Shown: positions 50,235-58,473 of the stretch, piece after piece
Position numbering within the stretch: position 1 is the stretch's first letter
Layout: every line of letters begins with the position of its first letter
Source of the DNA: Rhodococcus sp. OK302
GTDB lineage: Bacteria > Actinomycetota > Actinomycetes > Mycobacteriales > Mycobacteriaceae
DNA length: 64,000 nucleotides
Assembly (NCBI RefSeq): GCF_002245895.1
Contig: NZ_NPJZ01000001.1
Location: 1,958,501-2,022,500, forward strand
Direction of reading: 5' to 3'
Notes under the pieces: generated by a model
Told to the model about the DNA's origin: nothing
The model's input: the letters and a program-made list of their open reading frames with translations, nothing else
Database searches by the model: none
Made by a program: the position numbers and the translations under genes

Positions 50235-51392
50235 TCAGCGAAACTCGGCGGCGATGTCCCGGCCGATGATTTCCTTCATGATCTCGGTGGTGCCGCCGTA
50301 GATGGTCTGAATCCGGGAATCGACGTAGGCACGGCCGATCGGGTATTCCATCATGTAGCCGTAGCCGCCGTGCAACTGCACGCAGCGGTCGACGATGCGT
50401 TTCTGGAGTTCCGTCGCCCACCACTTGCTCATCGACGCGTCAACTGCCGTGAGCTCGCCGGCATTCAAAGCGATAACTGCTCGGTCGATATGGGATTCGG
50501 TCACCTCGATCTCCGTACGCATTTCCGCAAGGGCGAATCGGGTGTTCTGAAGATCGCCGATCGGCTTTCCGAACGCCTTTCGTTCGAACACGTAGTTCTT
50601 GGTCCATTCGTAGGCGGCGCGGGCAGCCACGATTGCCGACACGGCGATGGAGATCCGCTCGAGCGGAAGGTTTTCCATCAGGTGCTGGAATCCCTTGCCT
50701 TCGGTACCGAGGAGGTTCTCCGCCGGAACGCGCACGTTCTCGAAGACAAGTTCTGCGGTGTCCTGAGCGGCCAGTCCGACCTTGTGGAGTTTGCGTCCGC
50801 GGGTGAACCCGGGGGCCCCGCGTTCGACAGCAATCAGTGAGAAGCCCCTCGACCCGGCTTCAGGGTCGGTGCGGCACACGACGATCACGAAATCGGAGTG
50901 GATTCCATTGGTAATGAACGTCTTCTGGCCGTTGATCACCCACTCGTCGCCGTCCCGTACTGCCGAAGTCCGAACGCCTTGCAGGTCCGAGCCGGCACCG
51001 GGTTCGGTCATGGCGATCGCGGTGATCACCTCACCGCTAGCCATGCGAGGCAGCCAGCGGGCCTTCTGTTCCTCGGTGCCGAGATGCAGGATGTACGGGA
51101 CGACGATGTCGTCGTGCACGCTAAGGCCGGAGCCGAACGACGTGGTGCCGGTGCGGGCGAATTCTTCGAACGCGACATGCCGGAACCGATAATCGGTGAC
51201 GCCTGCGCCGCCGTATTCTTCGGGGATGTTGAGACCGAGGATGCCGGATGCGCCGGCGGCGAGCCACGCCGCGCGGTCGACAAGCCGATCCTCTTCCCAC
51301 TTCGCGTAGTGAGGTTCGATCTCACGGGCGAGGAATTCGCGGACGGTTGCGCGGTAGTCCTCGTGGTCGGCTTCGAAGTGCTTACGTTGCAT
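50235..51392 (-). CDS. acyl-CoA dehydrogenase (isovaleryl/long-chain-type active site)
   Basis: A 385-residue dehydrogenase with AMTEPGAGSDLQGVRT near residue 125, WVINGQKTFITNG near 150, RKAFGKPIGDLQNTRF near 275, and VQLHGGYGYMMEYPIGRAYVDSRIQTIYGGTTEIMKEIIGRDI at the end. The medium-chain type catalytic Glu of the YEGT motif is Gly here (IYGGT). A Glu in NLPLERISIAV near 238 lies where isovaleryl- and long-chain enzymes have theirs, so activity is expected on branched or long acyl-CoAs. It converges with the TetR gene at its 3' end. Confidence 0.93.
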   Translation of the reverse strand: MQRKHFEADHEDYRATVREFLAREIEPHYAKWEEDRLVDRAAWLAAGASGILGLNIPEEYGGAGVTDYRFRHVAFEEFARTGTTSFGSGLSVHDDIVVPYILHLGTEEQKARWLPRMASGEVITAIAMTEPGAGSDLQGVRTSAVRDGDEWVINGQKTFITNGIHSDFVIVVCRTDPEAGSRGFSLIAVERGAPGFTRGRKLHKVGLAAQDTAELVFENVRVPAENLLGTEGKGFQHLMENLPLERISIAVSAIVAARAAYEWTKNYVFERKAFGKPIGDLQNTRFALAEMRTEIEVTESHIDRAVIALNAGELTAVDASMSKWWATELQKRIVDRCVQLHGGYGYMMEYPIGRAYVDSRIQTIYGGTTEIMKEIIGRDIAAEFR

Positions 51393-51493
51393 CGGTTTTC
51401 TGCCTCAGGCTCGGTATTTCGGCACGTCGGGTTGTGATGGGAACCCGGCGTGTGTGGGGGATTGTCTTGTAGCGGAAGATGACTCGACTGAGG

Positions 51494-52294
51494 TCAGCGT
51501 CCCTGCCACACCGGGGGACGCTTTTCCGCGAAGGCCTTCGGGCCTTCCTGAGCGTCGGCGCTGGTGAAGACCACTTTCATGGCCTGAGCGTTCTTGTCCC
51601 ACGCGTCCTGTTCCCAGTCCGAAGATGTAGCGGTGTGGTGGATCATGGCCTTCGACTCGCGGACCGAGAGGGGTGCGTTTGCAGCGATCTGTTGCGCCAA
51701 TTCGAGAGCCATCTCGAGGGCTGTGCCAGCGGGTGCGACGCGGTTGACCAGACCCAGGGCCAGTCCGTCGACAGCGCTGATGGGCTCGCCGGTGAGTGCG
51801 AGTTCCAGAGCGATCTTGCGGGGAATCTGCTGCTGCATGCGAATCACGCCGCCGGCTGCGGCAAACAGTCCACGCTTGACCTCCGGCAGGCCCAGTTGTG
51901 CCTGCTCGTCGATGACGGCGAGGTCCGATGCCAGGACGAGTTCTGTGCCGCCGCCCAGCGCAAATCCGTTGACTGCAGCGATGGTTGGCTTGCTCACCCA
52001 ATGCTGGGCGTACCCCGCGAAGCCCCACTCCGGATGGCCGTCGGCGTCGAGCGACGCGCCGCTGCCGAGTGCTTTCAGATCGGCGCCCGCGCAGAAGGCG
52101 CGTCCGGCGCCGGTGATGACGATGACGCGGACGTCGTTGTCCGTGTCGGCCTGCTCGATCAGTGTGCCGACGGCTGTCGCCAGCTCGCCGTTGACCGCGT
52201 TAAGCGCGCGTGGACGATTCAGGGTGATGATTGCGATTGGTCCTCGGCGCTCGTAGAGAGCGGCGGGCTCGGCAGTGATCGATTCGTCGGCCAC
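51494..52294 (-). CDS. enoyl-CoA hydratase/crotonase-family enzyme
   Basis: A 266-residue crotonase. AFCAGADLKALGSG near residue 65 gives the first oxyanion segment, ALGGGTELVLASDLAV near 115 includes the first glutamate, and GLPEVKRGLFAAAGG near 140 the second. Both catalytic glutamates of a classic hydratase are thus present. It has a C-terminal EGPKAFAEKRPPVW typical of hydratases. It lies 101 bases upstream of the dehydrogenase at 51392 and probably forms an operon with it. It is divergent from another crotonase gene. Confidence 0.92.
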   Translation of the reverse strand: MADESITAEPAALYERRGPIAIITLNRPRALNAVNGELATAVGTLIEQADTDNDVRVIVITGAGRAFCAGADLKALGSGASLDADGHPEWGFAGYAQHWVSKPTIAAVNGFALGGGTELVLASDLAVIDEQAQLGLPEVKRGLFAAAGGVIRMQQQIPRKIALELALTGEPISAVDGLALGLVNRVAPAGTALEMALELAQQIAANAPLSVRESKAMIHHTATSSDWEQDAWDKNAQAMKVVFTSADAQEGPKAFAEKRPPVWQGR

Positions 52295-52324
52295 AGGGAC
52301 TCCTTAAATCTGTACTATGGTTAC

Positions 52325-52338
52325 TTAACGCTCGCTAA
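52325..52338. promoter_or_regulatory. TAGCGATCG-type operator between two crotonase genes
   Basis: TTAACGCTCGCTAA differs by one central base from the site at 29583-29596 and lies in the 116-base divergent promoter region (52295-52410). Confidence 0.5.
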
Positions 52339-52410
52339 ATAGCTACCATCTGGGCGGCCGCAGGTCAAAAATCTGGTTCTCGTGTCCAGCGCTACGTAAA
52401 GGAATTCGCC

Positions 52411-53190
52411 ATGACCACCGTCGATCCCGGTGTCGTTTGCACTGTCGAGGGCAACATTCTTCGCGTCACAATCAGCCGCCCTGCCAGCATGAATGCTGTC
52501 AATGTCGAAGTGCTCGACGCGATAGTCGATGCATTCGAGCGGCATTCGGACGCCCCGAACGTACGGGTCGCAGTTCTCGCTGGTTCCGGGCGGGCCTTCT
52601 GCACCGGTGCGGACTTGGCGGGCGTGGATCTGTCCAACCCGCCATCGCCTGAGGTTATTGACGCAGCCAATCGAGTCGTCGCGTCCATTCGGGCATTTCC
52701 ACGTCCGGTGATCGGGGCTGTGCGCGGTCCGGCTGCCGGCGTCGGAGTGTCGCTGGCGTTGGCCTGCGATCTGACGGTGACCTCCGAATCCAGCTACTTC
52801 CTGCTGGCCTTCACCAGGATCGGACTGATGCCCGACGGCGGTGCCACGGCACTGGTTGCGGCATCGATCGGTCGCGCGCGGGCGATGCGAATGTCGCTGT
52901 TGGCTGAGCGCCTTACAGCGTCGGATGCTTTGCAGGCCGGGCTCATTGCCCAGGTGTATGCGGACGGTGAATTCGATGCGGAGGTCGAGGTTCTCGCTCG
53001 CCGTCTGGTCGACGGCCCCGCAATTGCCTTCCAGAGGACGAAAGACGCGATCAACGACGCCACGCTCGGTCAACTCGACGCTGCTTTCGAGCGCGAGCGG
53101 TCGGGTCAGCTGGAACTGCTGGCGGGTGCCGACTTTGCCGAAGGTGTCAGCGCTTTCCAGAACAAACGTCCGGCAAAGTTCGGGCGGTAG
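52411..53190 (+). CDS. enoyl-CoA hydratase/isomerase-family enzyme
   Basis: A 259-residue crotonase-fold protein. AFCTGADLAGVDLS near residue 64 is the oxyanion segment. At the usual first glutamate, the sequence is GPAAGVGVSLALACDLTV near 108 (Ser instead of Glu), and the second is GLMPDGGATALV near 140 (Asp). It therefore resembles isomerase or ring-modifying members such as PaaG more than standard hydratases. The C-terminal EGVSAFQNKRPAKFG is normal. The upstream region carries a TAGCGATCG-type palindrome shared with other operons. Confidence 0.9.
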   Translation: MTTVDPGVVCTVEGNILRVTISRPASMNAVNVEVLDAIVDAFERHSDAPNVRVAVLAGSGRAFCTGADLAGVDLSNPPSPEVIDAANRVVASIRAFPRPVIGAVRGPAAGVGVSLALACDLTVTSESSYFLLAFTRIGLMPDGGATALVAASIGRARAMRMSLLAERLTASDALQAGLIAQVYADGEFDAEVEVLARRLVDGPAIAFQRTKDAINDATLGQLDAAFERERSGQLELLAGADFAEGVSAFQNKRPAKFGR

Positions 53191-53228
53191 TTGTGGGCGT
53201 CTCCTGTGAGACGCTGAGCCCTAGCAGT

Positions 53229-53262
53229 GTTCGCAATGCGTACTGGGGTTCACAATACGCAC
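53229..53262 (+). promoter_or_regulatory. tandem IclR-type (PcaR-like) sites before the CoA-transferase genes
   Basis: GTTCGCAATGCGTAC (53229-53243) and GTTCACAATACGCAC (53248-53262) are 15-bp direct repeats with 19-base start-to-start spacing. They resemble, from memory, the PcaR site GTTCGATAATCGCAC of Pseudomonas pcaIJ. A related GTTCGTATAACGAAC lies at 58290-58304. Confidence 0.6.
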
Positions 53263-53284
53263 GCTTCGCGCTACTGTCATAAAC

Positions 53285-54034
53285 ATGATGGACAAAGTCA
53301 TTCCCACTGCAGCCGAGGCCGTCGCGGACGTGCCGGACGGCGTCACTATTGCTGTCGGAGGATTCGGGCTCGTCGGAGTGCCGGAAATCCTCATCAATGC
53401 ACTGCTCGAGCAAGGCGCGACGTCGATCGAGACCGTGAGCAACAACTGCGGTACCGACGGCTTCGGGCTTGGTGTGCTCCTCGAACACGGGCGGATCCGC
53501 CGGACTATCAGCTCGTACGTCGGCTCCAACAAGGAGTTCGCCCGCCAGTACCTCGGCGGTGAACTGGAAGTCGAACTCACGCCGCAGGGCACACTAGCCG
53601 AGCGCATGCGCGCCGGTGGAGCGGGCATTCCGGCATTCTTCACTCCGGCCGGTGTCGGGACTCAGGTTGCCGACGGTGGCCTGCCCTTGCGCTACGACGG
53701 CAATGGCGGCATCGCACTTGCCAGCCCGCCCAAGGAAACTCGCGAGTTCGACGGTGTTACCTATGTGATGGAACGCGGCATCGTCGCGGACTATGCACTC
53801 GTTCATGCGTGGAAGGGTGATCGCCACGGCAACCTCGTCTACCGCGCGAGCACACAGAACTTCAATCCTGCTGCGGCAACGTCGGGTCGGATCACCATCG
53901 CTCAGGTAGAGCACCTCGTCGAGCCGGGCGAACTCGACCCCGCCGAAATCCACACCCCCGGCATCCATGTTCAGCGAGTGGTCCACGTCGGCCCCGTGAC
54001 GGTCGGAATCGAAAATCGGACGGTGAAGGCATGA
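53285..54034 (+). CDS. pcaI: 3-oxoacid/3-oxoadipate CoA-transferase subunit A
   Basis: A 249-residue family I CoA-transferase alpha subunit. [28 protein letters not shown] glycine-rich segment near residue 20, [15 protein letters not shown] near 50, [50 protein letters not shown] near 78-125. It transfers CoA from succinyl-CoA to a 3-oxo acid. The neighbours PobA and the MFS transporter and the PcaR-like sites favour 3-oxoadipate (PcaI), but SCOT-type ScoA cannot be excluded by sequence alone. It overlaps subunit B by four bases. Confidence 0.88.
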   Translation: MMDKVIPTAAEAVADVPDGVTIAVGGFGLVGVPEILINALLEQGATSIETVSNNCGTDGFGLGVLLEHGRIRRTISSYVGSNKEFARQYLGGELEVELTPQGTLAERMRAGGAGIPAFFTPAGVGTQVADGGLPLRYDGNGGIALASPPKETREFDGVTYVMERGIVADYALVHAWKGDRHGNLVYRASTQNFNPAAATSGRITIAQVEHLVEPGELDPAEIHTPGIHVQRVVHVGPVTVGIENRTVKA

Positions 54035-54678
54035 CCGCAGTGACACCTACCAAACTCACCCGTGAAGAGATGGCGGCGCGAGTCGCACGCGAACTCGAGG
54101 ACGGTCAGTACGTGAACCTCGGCATCGGCATGCCGACGCTTGTTCCGAACTACCTTCCTACCGACATCACCGTCGTATTGCATTCGGAAAACGGCGTTTT
54201 GGGTGTCGGGCCGTACCCGACCGAAGATGAACTCGATCCCGAACTGATCAACGCGGGCAAGGAAACCATCACGGTTCTTCCCGGTGCGTCCTTCTTCGAC
54301 TCCTCGGCGTCGTTCGGCATGATTCGCGGCGGTCAGGTGGACGTTGCGGTGCTCGGCGCCATGCAGGTCAGCGCAACGGGTGACCTCGCGAACTGGATGA
54401 TTCCCGGCCACATGGTCAAGGGAATGGGCGGCGCAATGGATCTGGTTCACGGCGCCAAGCGTGTGATCGTGATGATGGAACACGTCTCCAAGAAGGGTGA
54501 GCACAAGATCGTCGAAGAATGCTCACTGCCGTTGACCGGCAAGGGCTGCGTTCAGCGGATCATCACCGACATGGCTGTCATCGACGTGACTGCCGAGGGT
54601 CTGGTTCTGATCGAAACGGCACCGGGTGTGAGCGTCGACGACGTAGTTGCTGCGACCGGTGCGAAACTGATTCTCTGA
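54031..54678 (+). CDS. pcaJ: 3-oxoacid/3-oxoadipate CoA-transferase subunit B
   Basis: A 215-residue family I CoA-transferase beta subunit. [16 protein letters not shown] near residue 27 and [13 protein letters not shown] near 51, with the catalytic Glu in SENG, are the family signatures; [52 protein letters not shown] follows near 97. It forms the transferase with subunit A in an alpha2beta2 complex. It is last in its operon and ends in a terminator shared with the IclR gene. Confidence 0.88.
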   Translation: MTAVTPTKLTREEMAARVARELEDGQYVNLGIGMPTLVPNYLPTDITVVLHSENGVLGVGPYPTEDELDPELINAGKETITVLPGASFFDSSASFGMIRGGQVDVAVLGAMQVSATGDLANWMIPGHMVKGMGGAMDLVHGAKRVIVMMEHVSKKGEHKIVEECSLPLTGKGCVQRIITDMAVIDVTAEGLVLIETAPGVSVDDVVAATGAKLIL

Positions 54679-54685
54679 CAGAGGT

Positions 54686-54725
54686 TGATACGGCGCGGGT
54701 TCGGCATAGCTCCCGCGCCGTATCA
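54686..54725. terminator. bidirectional terminator
   Basis: TGATACGGCGCGGG (54686-54699) pairs perfectly with 54712-54725. The right arm includes the stop codon of the convergent IclR gene (54723). Confidence 0.85.
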
Positions 54726-55517
54726 GTCGAGGAATGCCAGATCAATTCTTCGTGAGATGCCGCGTGCCGCAGCAATCAATGCCGGGACCAGTGGAGCCGG
54801 ATCATGCCCTACCGGAACAACAATCGACACGGCCGCGACGACGGACCCCCGACCTTTTCGGACCGGTGCGGCCAAGGCGAGTGTTCCGGCGTTCAAGTGC
54901 TCACGGCAGGTGACAAAGCCGGTGCGACGGATGTCGTCGAGTTTGGTGCGCAGCACGTGTTCGGAGGTAATCGTTTGAGGGGTAAACGATTCCAGCCCTC
55001 GGTCGAGTACTCGATCAAGGAGTTCGGCACCGCCGTGGGCCAGAAGAATCAAACCTCCGCTAGACGCGTGGAGGGGCAACCTGCCGCCGGCCCGACCGAC
55101 TACGGAGACCGCAGTGTGCGCCGACAATCGCTCGAGATACAAGGCCTCCACGCCCTCACGAACTACCAGCTGCACGTTCTCGTGAGTGGCTTCGTAGAGA
55201 TCTTCGAGGAAGGGCAACGCCACGTGCCGCAACCCGTGGGCGCCCGGAGCGAGTGCCCCGAGTTCCCAGAGGCGCACGCCGATCTCGTACTTGCCGTCAT
55301 CCATTCGCTCGAGCGCGCGATGGACGATCAGTTGCCCACACAGGCGATGGACCGTCGGTAGTGGCAGACCGGTACGCCGACTGATCTCGGATTGACTCAA
55401 CCGGGGAGAGCCGGCGTCGAATGCGCCGAGCACGGTAAATGCGCGGCCGATCAGGGAACGGTCGTCGACTGTCACCTCTTTATTGTGACTGACAGTCGAC
55501 GACCATTCGAGCCCCAC
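54723..55517 (-). CDS. IclR-family regulator (PobR/PcaR-like)
   Basis: A 264-residue regulator with an N-terminal winged helix (GRAFTVLGAFDAGSPRLSQSEISRRTGLPLPTVHRLCGQL) at residues ~25-64 and an IclR effector domain (RHVALPFLEDLYEATHENVQLVVREG, LPLHASSGGLILLAH). The first in-frame GTG at 55517 overlaps the pobA stop in TAGTG; a GTG at 55475 is an alternative. A 14-bp inverted repeat (55461-55503) spans the start region. Being co-transcribed with pobA, it is the likely sensor of 4-hydroxybenzoate or protocatechuate-pathway compounds. Confidence 0.88.
   Translation of the reverse strand: MGLEWSSTVSHNKEVTVDDRSLIGRAFTVLGAFDAGSPRLSQSEISRRTGLPLPTVHRLCGQLIVHRALERMDDGKYEIGVRLWELGALAPGAHGLRHVALPFLEDLYEATHENVQLVVREGVEALYLERLSAHTAVSVVGRAGGRLPLHASSGGLILLAHGGAELLDRVLDRGLESFTPQTITSEHVLRTKLDDIRRTGFVTCREHLNAGTLALAAPVRKGRGSVVAAVSIVVPVGHDPAPLVPALIAAARGISRRIDLAFLD
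55461..55503 (-). promoter_or_regulatory. 14-bp inverted repeat around the IclR start
   Basis: GTCGTCGACTGTCA (55461-55474) and its complement (55490-55503) enclose 15 bases that include the alternative GTG start at 55475. As DNA it is a candidate autoregulatory operator; as RNA it would hide the start region. Confidence 0.5.
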
Positions 55518-56707
55518 TAGAAGATCAGGGGTGTGCCAACGTAGTTCTCGGCAATCAGTGTGCGGCCCGCGACAGAACGGGTCACCATATCGAGTTCAGC
55601 CAACTGGCGGCGGTGACCGAAGCCTGATTCGTCGGGCAGGCGATGAAGCATCGACGACATCCACCAGGAGAAGTGCTGCGTCCGCCAGATTCTCGGCAGG
55701 ACGGTTGCGGTGTAGGCCTCCAACAGCTTTCGATCAGAGTTCACGAAGAAGTGTTCCATCGCCTTCGAGAGCACAAAGACGTCTGCGATGGCAAGATTCA
55801 TGCCCTTCGCGCCGGTCGGTGGCACAGTATGTGCGGCGTCACCCGCGAGGAACAGATTGCCGTGCTGCATCGGCTCGCAGACAAAACTGCGGAACTGAAG
55901 GATTGACTTCTGAAAGATCTTGCCGTCCTTGATCTCTGCGCCTTCGCCGTCGACGCGCAGGTGCAACTCATCCCAGATTCGATCGTCGGACCAGTTGTCG
56001 ACGGAATCGTCGGGGTCAACCTGAAGGTAGTGGCGCTGAACGTCGGGAGTGCGAGTGCTGATCAGTGCGAAACCGCGCTCATGATTGGCATAGATCAGTT
56101 CGTCCGATGACGGCGGTGCTTCCGCGAGGATTCCGAACCAGGCGAACGGGTACTGGCGGAAATGATCGGTCCGTACCGTGGATTCGGGGATGAGCTTGCG
56201 TGTTTCGGTTCGAGAACCGTCGCAACCGGCTACAAGAGCGCAATCGAGCTTCTGCTCGTTTCCGTCGGAATCGACGAAAGTGATACTCGGGGTATCTGAT
56301 TCGTGGCCGTGGACGCGGGCCTCGGAGACACCGAAGCGAATGTCGCCGCCGTCTGCAAGGCGACGTTCGATCAGATCCTTGAGCACCTCGTGCTGGGGAT
56401 AGACCGTGACCGCGCGACCATCCGTCAACTCGTCGAACGCGATGCGATGTCCACGACCACCGAAACGCAATTCGATTCCGTGATGCTCCAACCCTTCTCG
56501 CTTCAACCGGTCACCGAGACCGGTGTCCACCATGAGATCGACAGTGTTCTGCTCGAGTACGCCGGCACGGATAGTGCCTTCGACCTCCACGCGGGTTCGG
56601 GATTCGAGTACCACGGAATCAATGCCCTGCAGATGCAATAAGTGCGAGAGCATGAGGCCGGCCGGGCCACCTCCGATGATTCCGACCTGGGTACGCGTGG
56701 TGGCCAT
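55517..56707 (-). CDS. pobA: 4-hydroxybenzoate 3-monooxygenase
   Basis: A 396-residue group A flavin hydroxylase that converts 4-hydroxybenzoate to protocatechuate with NAD(P)H and oxygen. GIIGGGPAGLMLSHLLHLQGIDSVVLE near residue 9 is the FAD fold, RAGVLEQ near 48 the substrate-gate Arg region, GCDGSRTETRK near 162 the DG motif, and GDAAHTVPPTGAKGMNLAIAD near 290 the second FAD-ribose motif. QYPFAWFGIL near 205 holds the active-site Tyr region. The length matches known PobA. It starts at ATG 56707 after CAGGAG. Its product route would use 3-oxoadipate enzymes like the transferase at 53285. Confidence 0.95.
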   Translation of the reverse strand: MATTRTQVGIIGGGPAGLMLSHLLHLQGIDSVVLESRTRVEVEGTIRAGVLEQNTVDLMVDTGLGDRLKREGLEHHGIELRFGGRGHRIAFDELTDGRAVTVYPQHEVLKDLIERRLADGGDIRFGVSEARVHGHESDTPSITFVDSDGNEQKLDCALVAGCDGSRTETRKLIPESTVRTDHFRQYPFAWFGILAEAPPSSDELIYANHERGFALISTRTPDVQRHYLQVDPDDSVDNWSDDRIWDELHLRVDGEGAEIKDGKIFQKSILQFRSFVCEPMQHGNLFLAGDAAHTVPPTGAKGMNLAIADVFVLSKAMEHFFVNSDRKLLEAYTATVLPRIWRTQHFSWWMSSMLHRLPDESGFGHRRQLAELDMVTRSVAGRTLIAENYVGTPLIF

Positions 56708-56789
56708 GTGAAAACTCCTGGTTGTGCTGAGGATTGGTGAAACGTTGCCACTACCTTCGCCTCTTACCTCATTGCCTAGCTAGTACCAA

Positions 56790-56804
56790 TTTCACTGAGT
56801 GAAA
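56790..56804 (-). promoter_or_regulatory. 15-bp palindrome in the pobA promoter region
   Basis: TTTCACTGAGTGAAA is symmetric and lies about 85 bases before the pobA start. It is a candidate activator or repressor site, unlike the GTTCG-type sites. Confidence 0.45.
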
Positions 56805-56902
56805 GTTTACTTTTTGACGCTCACGGAATCGTCCCCGTCGTTTCGAGATTTGTAGTGATTTCCCGAGGCTCGCAAGGTTGAATCTCGGCCAGGTACAAGA
56901 AA

Positions 56903-56935
56903 AGTCGGTAGACGAGGGGGTCTCGTCTACCGACT
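56903..56935 (-). terminator. terminator of the MFS gene
   Basis: AGTCGGTAGACGAG (56903-56916) pairs with 56922-56935 over a 5-base loop. On the minus strand it is followed by TTTTCTTG. It is 21 bases past the MFS stop. Confidence 0.9.
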
Positions 56936-56955
56936 CTTGCCAACTGGTCCGAACG

Positions 56956-58257
56956 TCAGGGGGCGTCAGTGCCGATGTTGCGGGTCGAGGAGATCGCAAC
57001 CAGACCGATCAGGCCGACCAGCGCAAAGGCGTAGAAGCCCCACGGCACTGCGTATCCGGCGCCGAGCAGTGCGCCGCCGAGGATCGGGCCGCAGATTGCG
57101 CCGAGACGTCCGACGCCGGCCGACCAGCCCAGGGCCGTCGCGCGAATATTCGCGGGGTGATTGGCGCTGGTGAAGGCATACACGAGCACCTGGGCGCTGA
57201 AGACGAAGCAGCCGGCCAGGAACACCATGACGTAGATGGCGCCCCCTGCCTTGACACTGAGCAGCGCGAGGAAGATGGCTGCACCGGTGAACCACACGAC
57301 GGCAGCCGTGCGGGGGCCGACCTTGTCGGCGACACGGCCCGCGACGAGCAGGCCGACGACGGCACCGGCATTGAGGATCAGCAGGAATGTCAGAGCAGCG
57401 CCGAGTTCGTAGCCGGCCTCACGCATGATCGTCGGTAGCCAGGTGTTGAGGCCGTAGACGAGAAGCAGACCCATGAACGAAGTGACCCAGATAGCGATGC
57501 TGTTCCGCAGGAACTTCGGCGAGAAGAGCATCTTCACCGGGTTGGTTGCGCTTGCGACGGCGGCATCGGCATCGGCATCGGTGGCCGGCGCGGCCTCGAG
57601 CACGAGTCCGTACTGCGCGGCGATTTGTTCGGCCTCTTCACGACGGCCGTGGGCGAGTAGGTAAGCCGGCGACTCCGGCAAGTACTTGATCATCAGCGGA
57701 ATCAGCACCAGCGCGGGTGCTGCGCCGACGATGAACATCGAATGCCAGCCGAACGGGTCGATCAGCACGAGGGCGAGGGCTGCGGTGGCGACGGCTCCGA
57801 CGTGGTAACCGGTCATCAGCATTGTGGAGGCTGAGCCGCCGCCCTGCTTCTTCGAGAACTCGTTCACCAGTACCAACGCCGTGGGCAGCGCGCCACCGAG
57901 ACCGACGCCAGCGAGGAAGCGGAGCGCTCCGAAGATAAACGGGTTGGGGGCAACTGCGCACAGCAGCGTCAACAGCGAGAAGGCCGCGACTGAATAGATC
58001 AGTGCCTTGCGTCGACCGATGATGTCGGTGAGGGTGCCGATGGTCAGTGCACCGATCGTCATACCGACGAGGCCGAACGTCGAGATGATCGTGATCGCGC
58101 TTGTGCTCAGATTCCAGTCGCCGTACTCGCGCAGCGAGGGGATGACTGCACCCAGGACCACGAGGTCGAATCCGTCGAGGAGGACGGCGATCCAACACAG
58201 TGGGGCGACCCACATCGCGGCGCGAACGCGTGTCGCGGGTCGTTCGATAGTGCTCAT
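56956..58257 (-). CDS. pcaK: MFS aromatic acid:H+ symporter (AAHS/PcaK-like)
   Basis: A 433-residue 12-helix transporter. The start is ATG at 58257 after GGAG; the longer frame to 58314 lacks a site. CWIAVLLDGFDLVVLGAVIPSL near residue 20 holds the DGFD motif of aromatic acid symporters; GTLTDIIGRRKALIYSVAAFSL near 75 is the MFS loop motif, and PESPAYLLAHGRREEAEQIA near 200 the central loop. It would import 4-hydroxybenzoate or protocatechuate for pobA. A GTTCGTATAACGAAC site upstream suggests shared IclR control. Confidence 0.9.
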   Translation of the reverse strand: MSTIERPATRVRAAMWVAPLCWIAVLLDGFDLVVLGAVIPSLREYGDWNLSTSAITIISTFGLVGMTIGALTIGTLTDIIGRRKALIYSVAAFSLLTLLCAVAPNPFIFGALRFLAGVGLGGALPTALVLVNEFSKKQGGGSASTMLMTGYHVGAVATAALALVLIDPFGWHSMFIVGAAPALVLIPLMIKYLPESPAYLLAHGRREEAEQIAAQYGLVLEAAPATDADADAAVASATNPVKMLFSPKFLRNSIAIWVTSFMGLLLVYGLNTWLPTIMREAGYELGAALTFLLILNAGAVVGLLVAGRVADKVGPRTAAVVWFTGAAIFLALLSVKAGGAIYVMVFLAGCFVFSAQVLVYAFTSANHPANIRATALGWSAGVGRLGAICGPILGGALLGAGYAVPWGFYAFALVGLIGLVAISSTRNIGTDAP

Positions 58258-58288
58258 TGCTTTCTCCAGGACATAGACGGAAGAGCCA

Positions 58289-58305
58289 TGTTCGTATAAC
58301 GAACA
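58289..58305 (-). promoter_or_regulatory. IclR-type palindrome in MFS promoter
   Basis: TGTTCGTATAACGAACA is perfectly symmetric outside the 3-base centre and contains GTTCG-N5-CGAAC, related to the tandem sites at 53229-53262. It is 32 bases before the start codon. Confidence 0.6.
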
Positions 58306-58473
58306 CATGTTCACGGGTTGTTCGCATGATTGTTGAGTGGCTCACATGCGAATGTCAAACCGCCCATATGCAGGGAAACCGGTCAGTTTCCTCAAGGATG
58401 CCCTGGAGATGCGGCCGTCGCCGGCGTCCGGCGGCTGGCCTTGTGTGACTGACTGGGACTGTCTTGACCGCCG

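Noticed and set aside
58301..58312. GAACACATGTTC as an SOS box before the MFS gene
   Set aside because: The outer bases do not match TCGAAC..GTTCGA, and the overlapping TGTTCGTATAACGAACA explains the region better as an IclR-type site.
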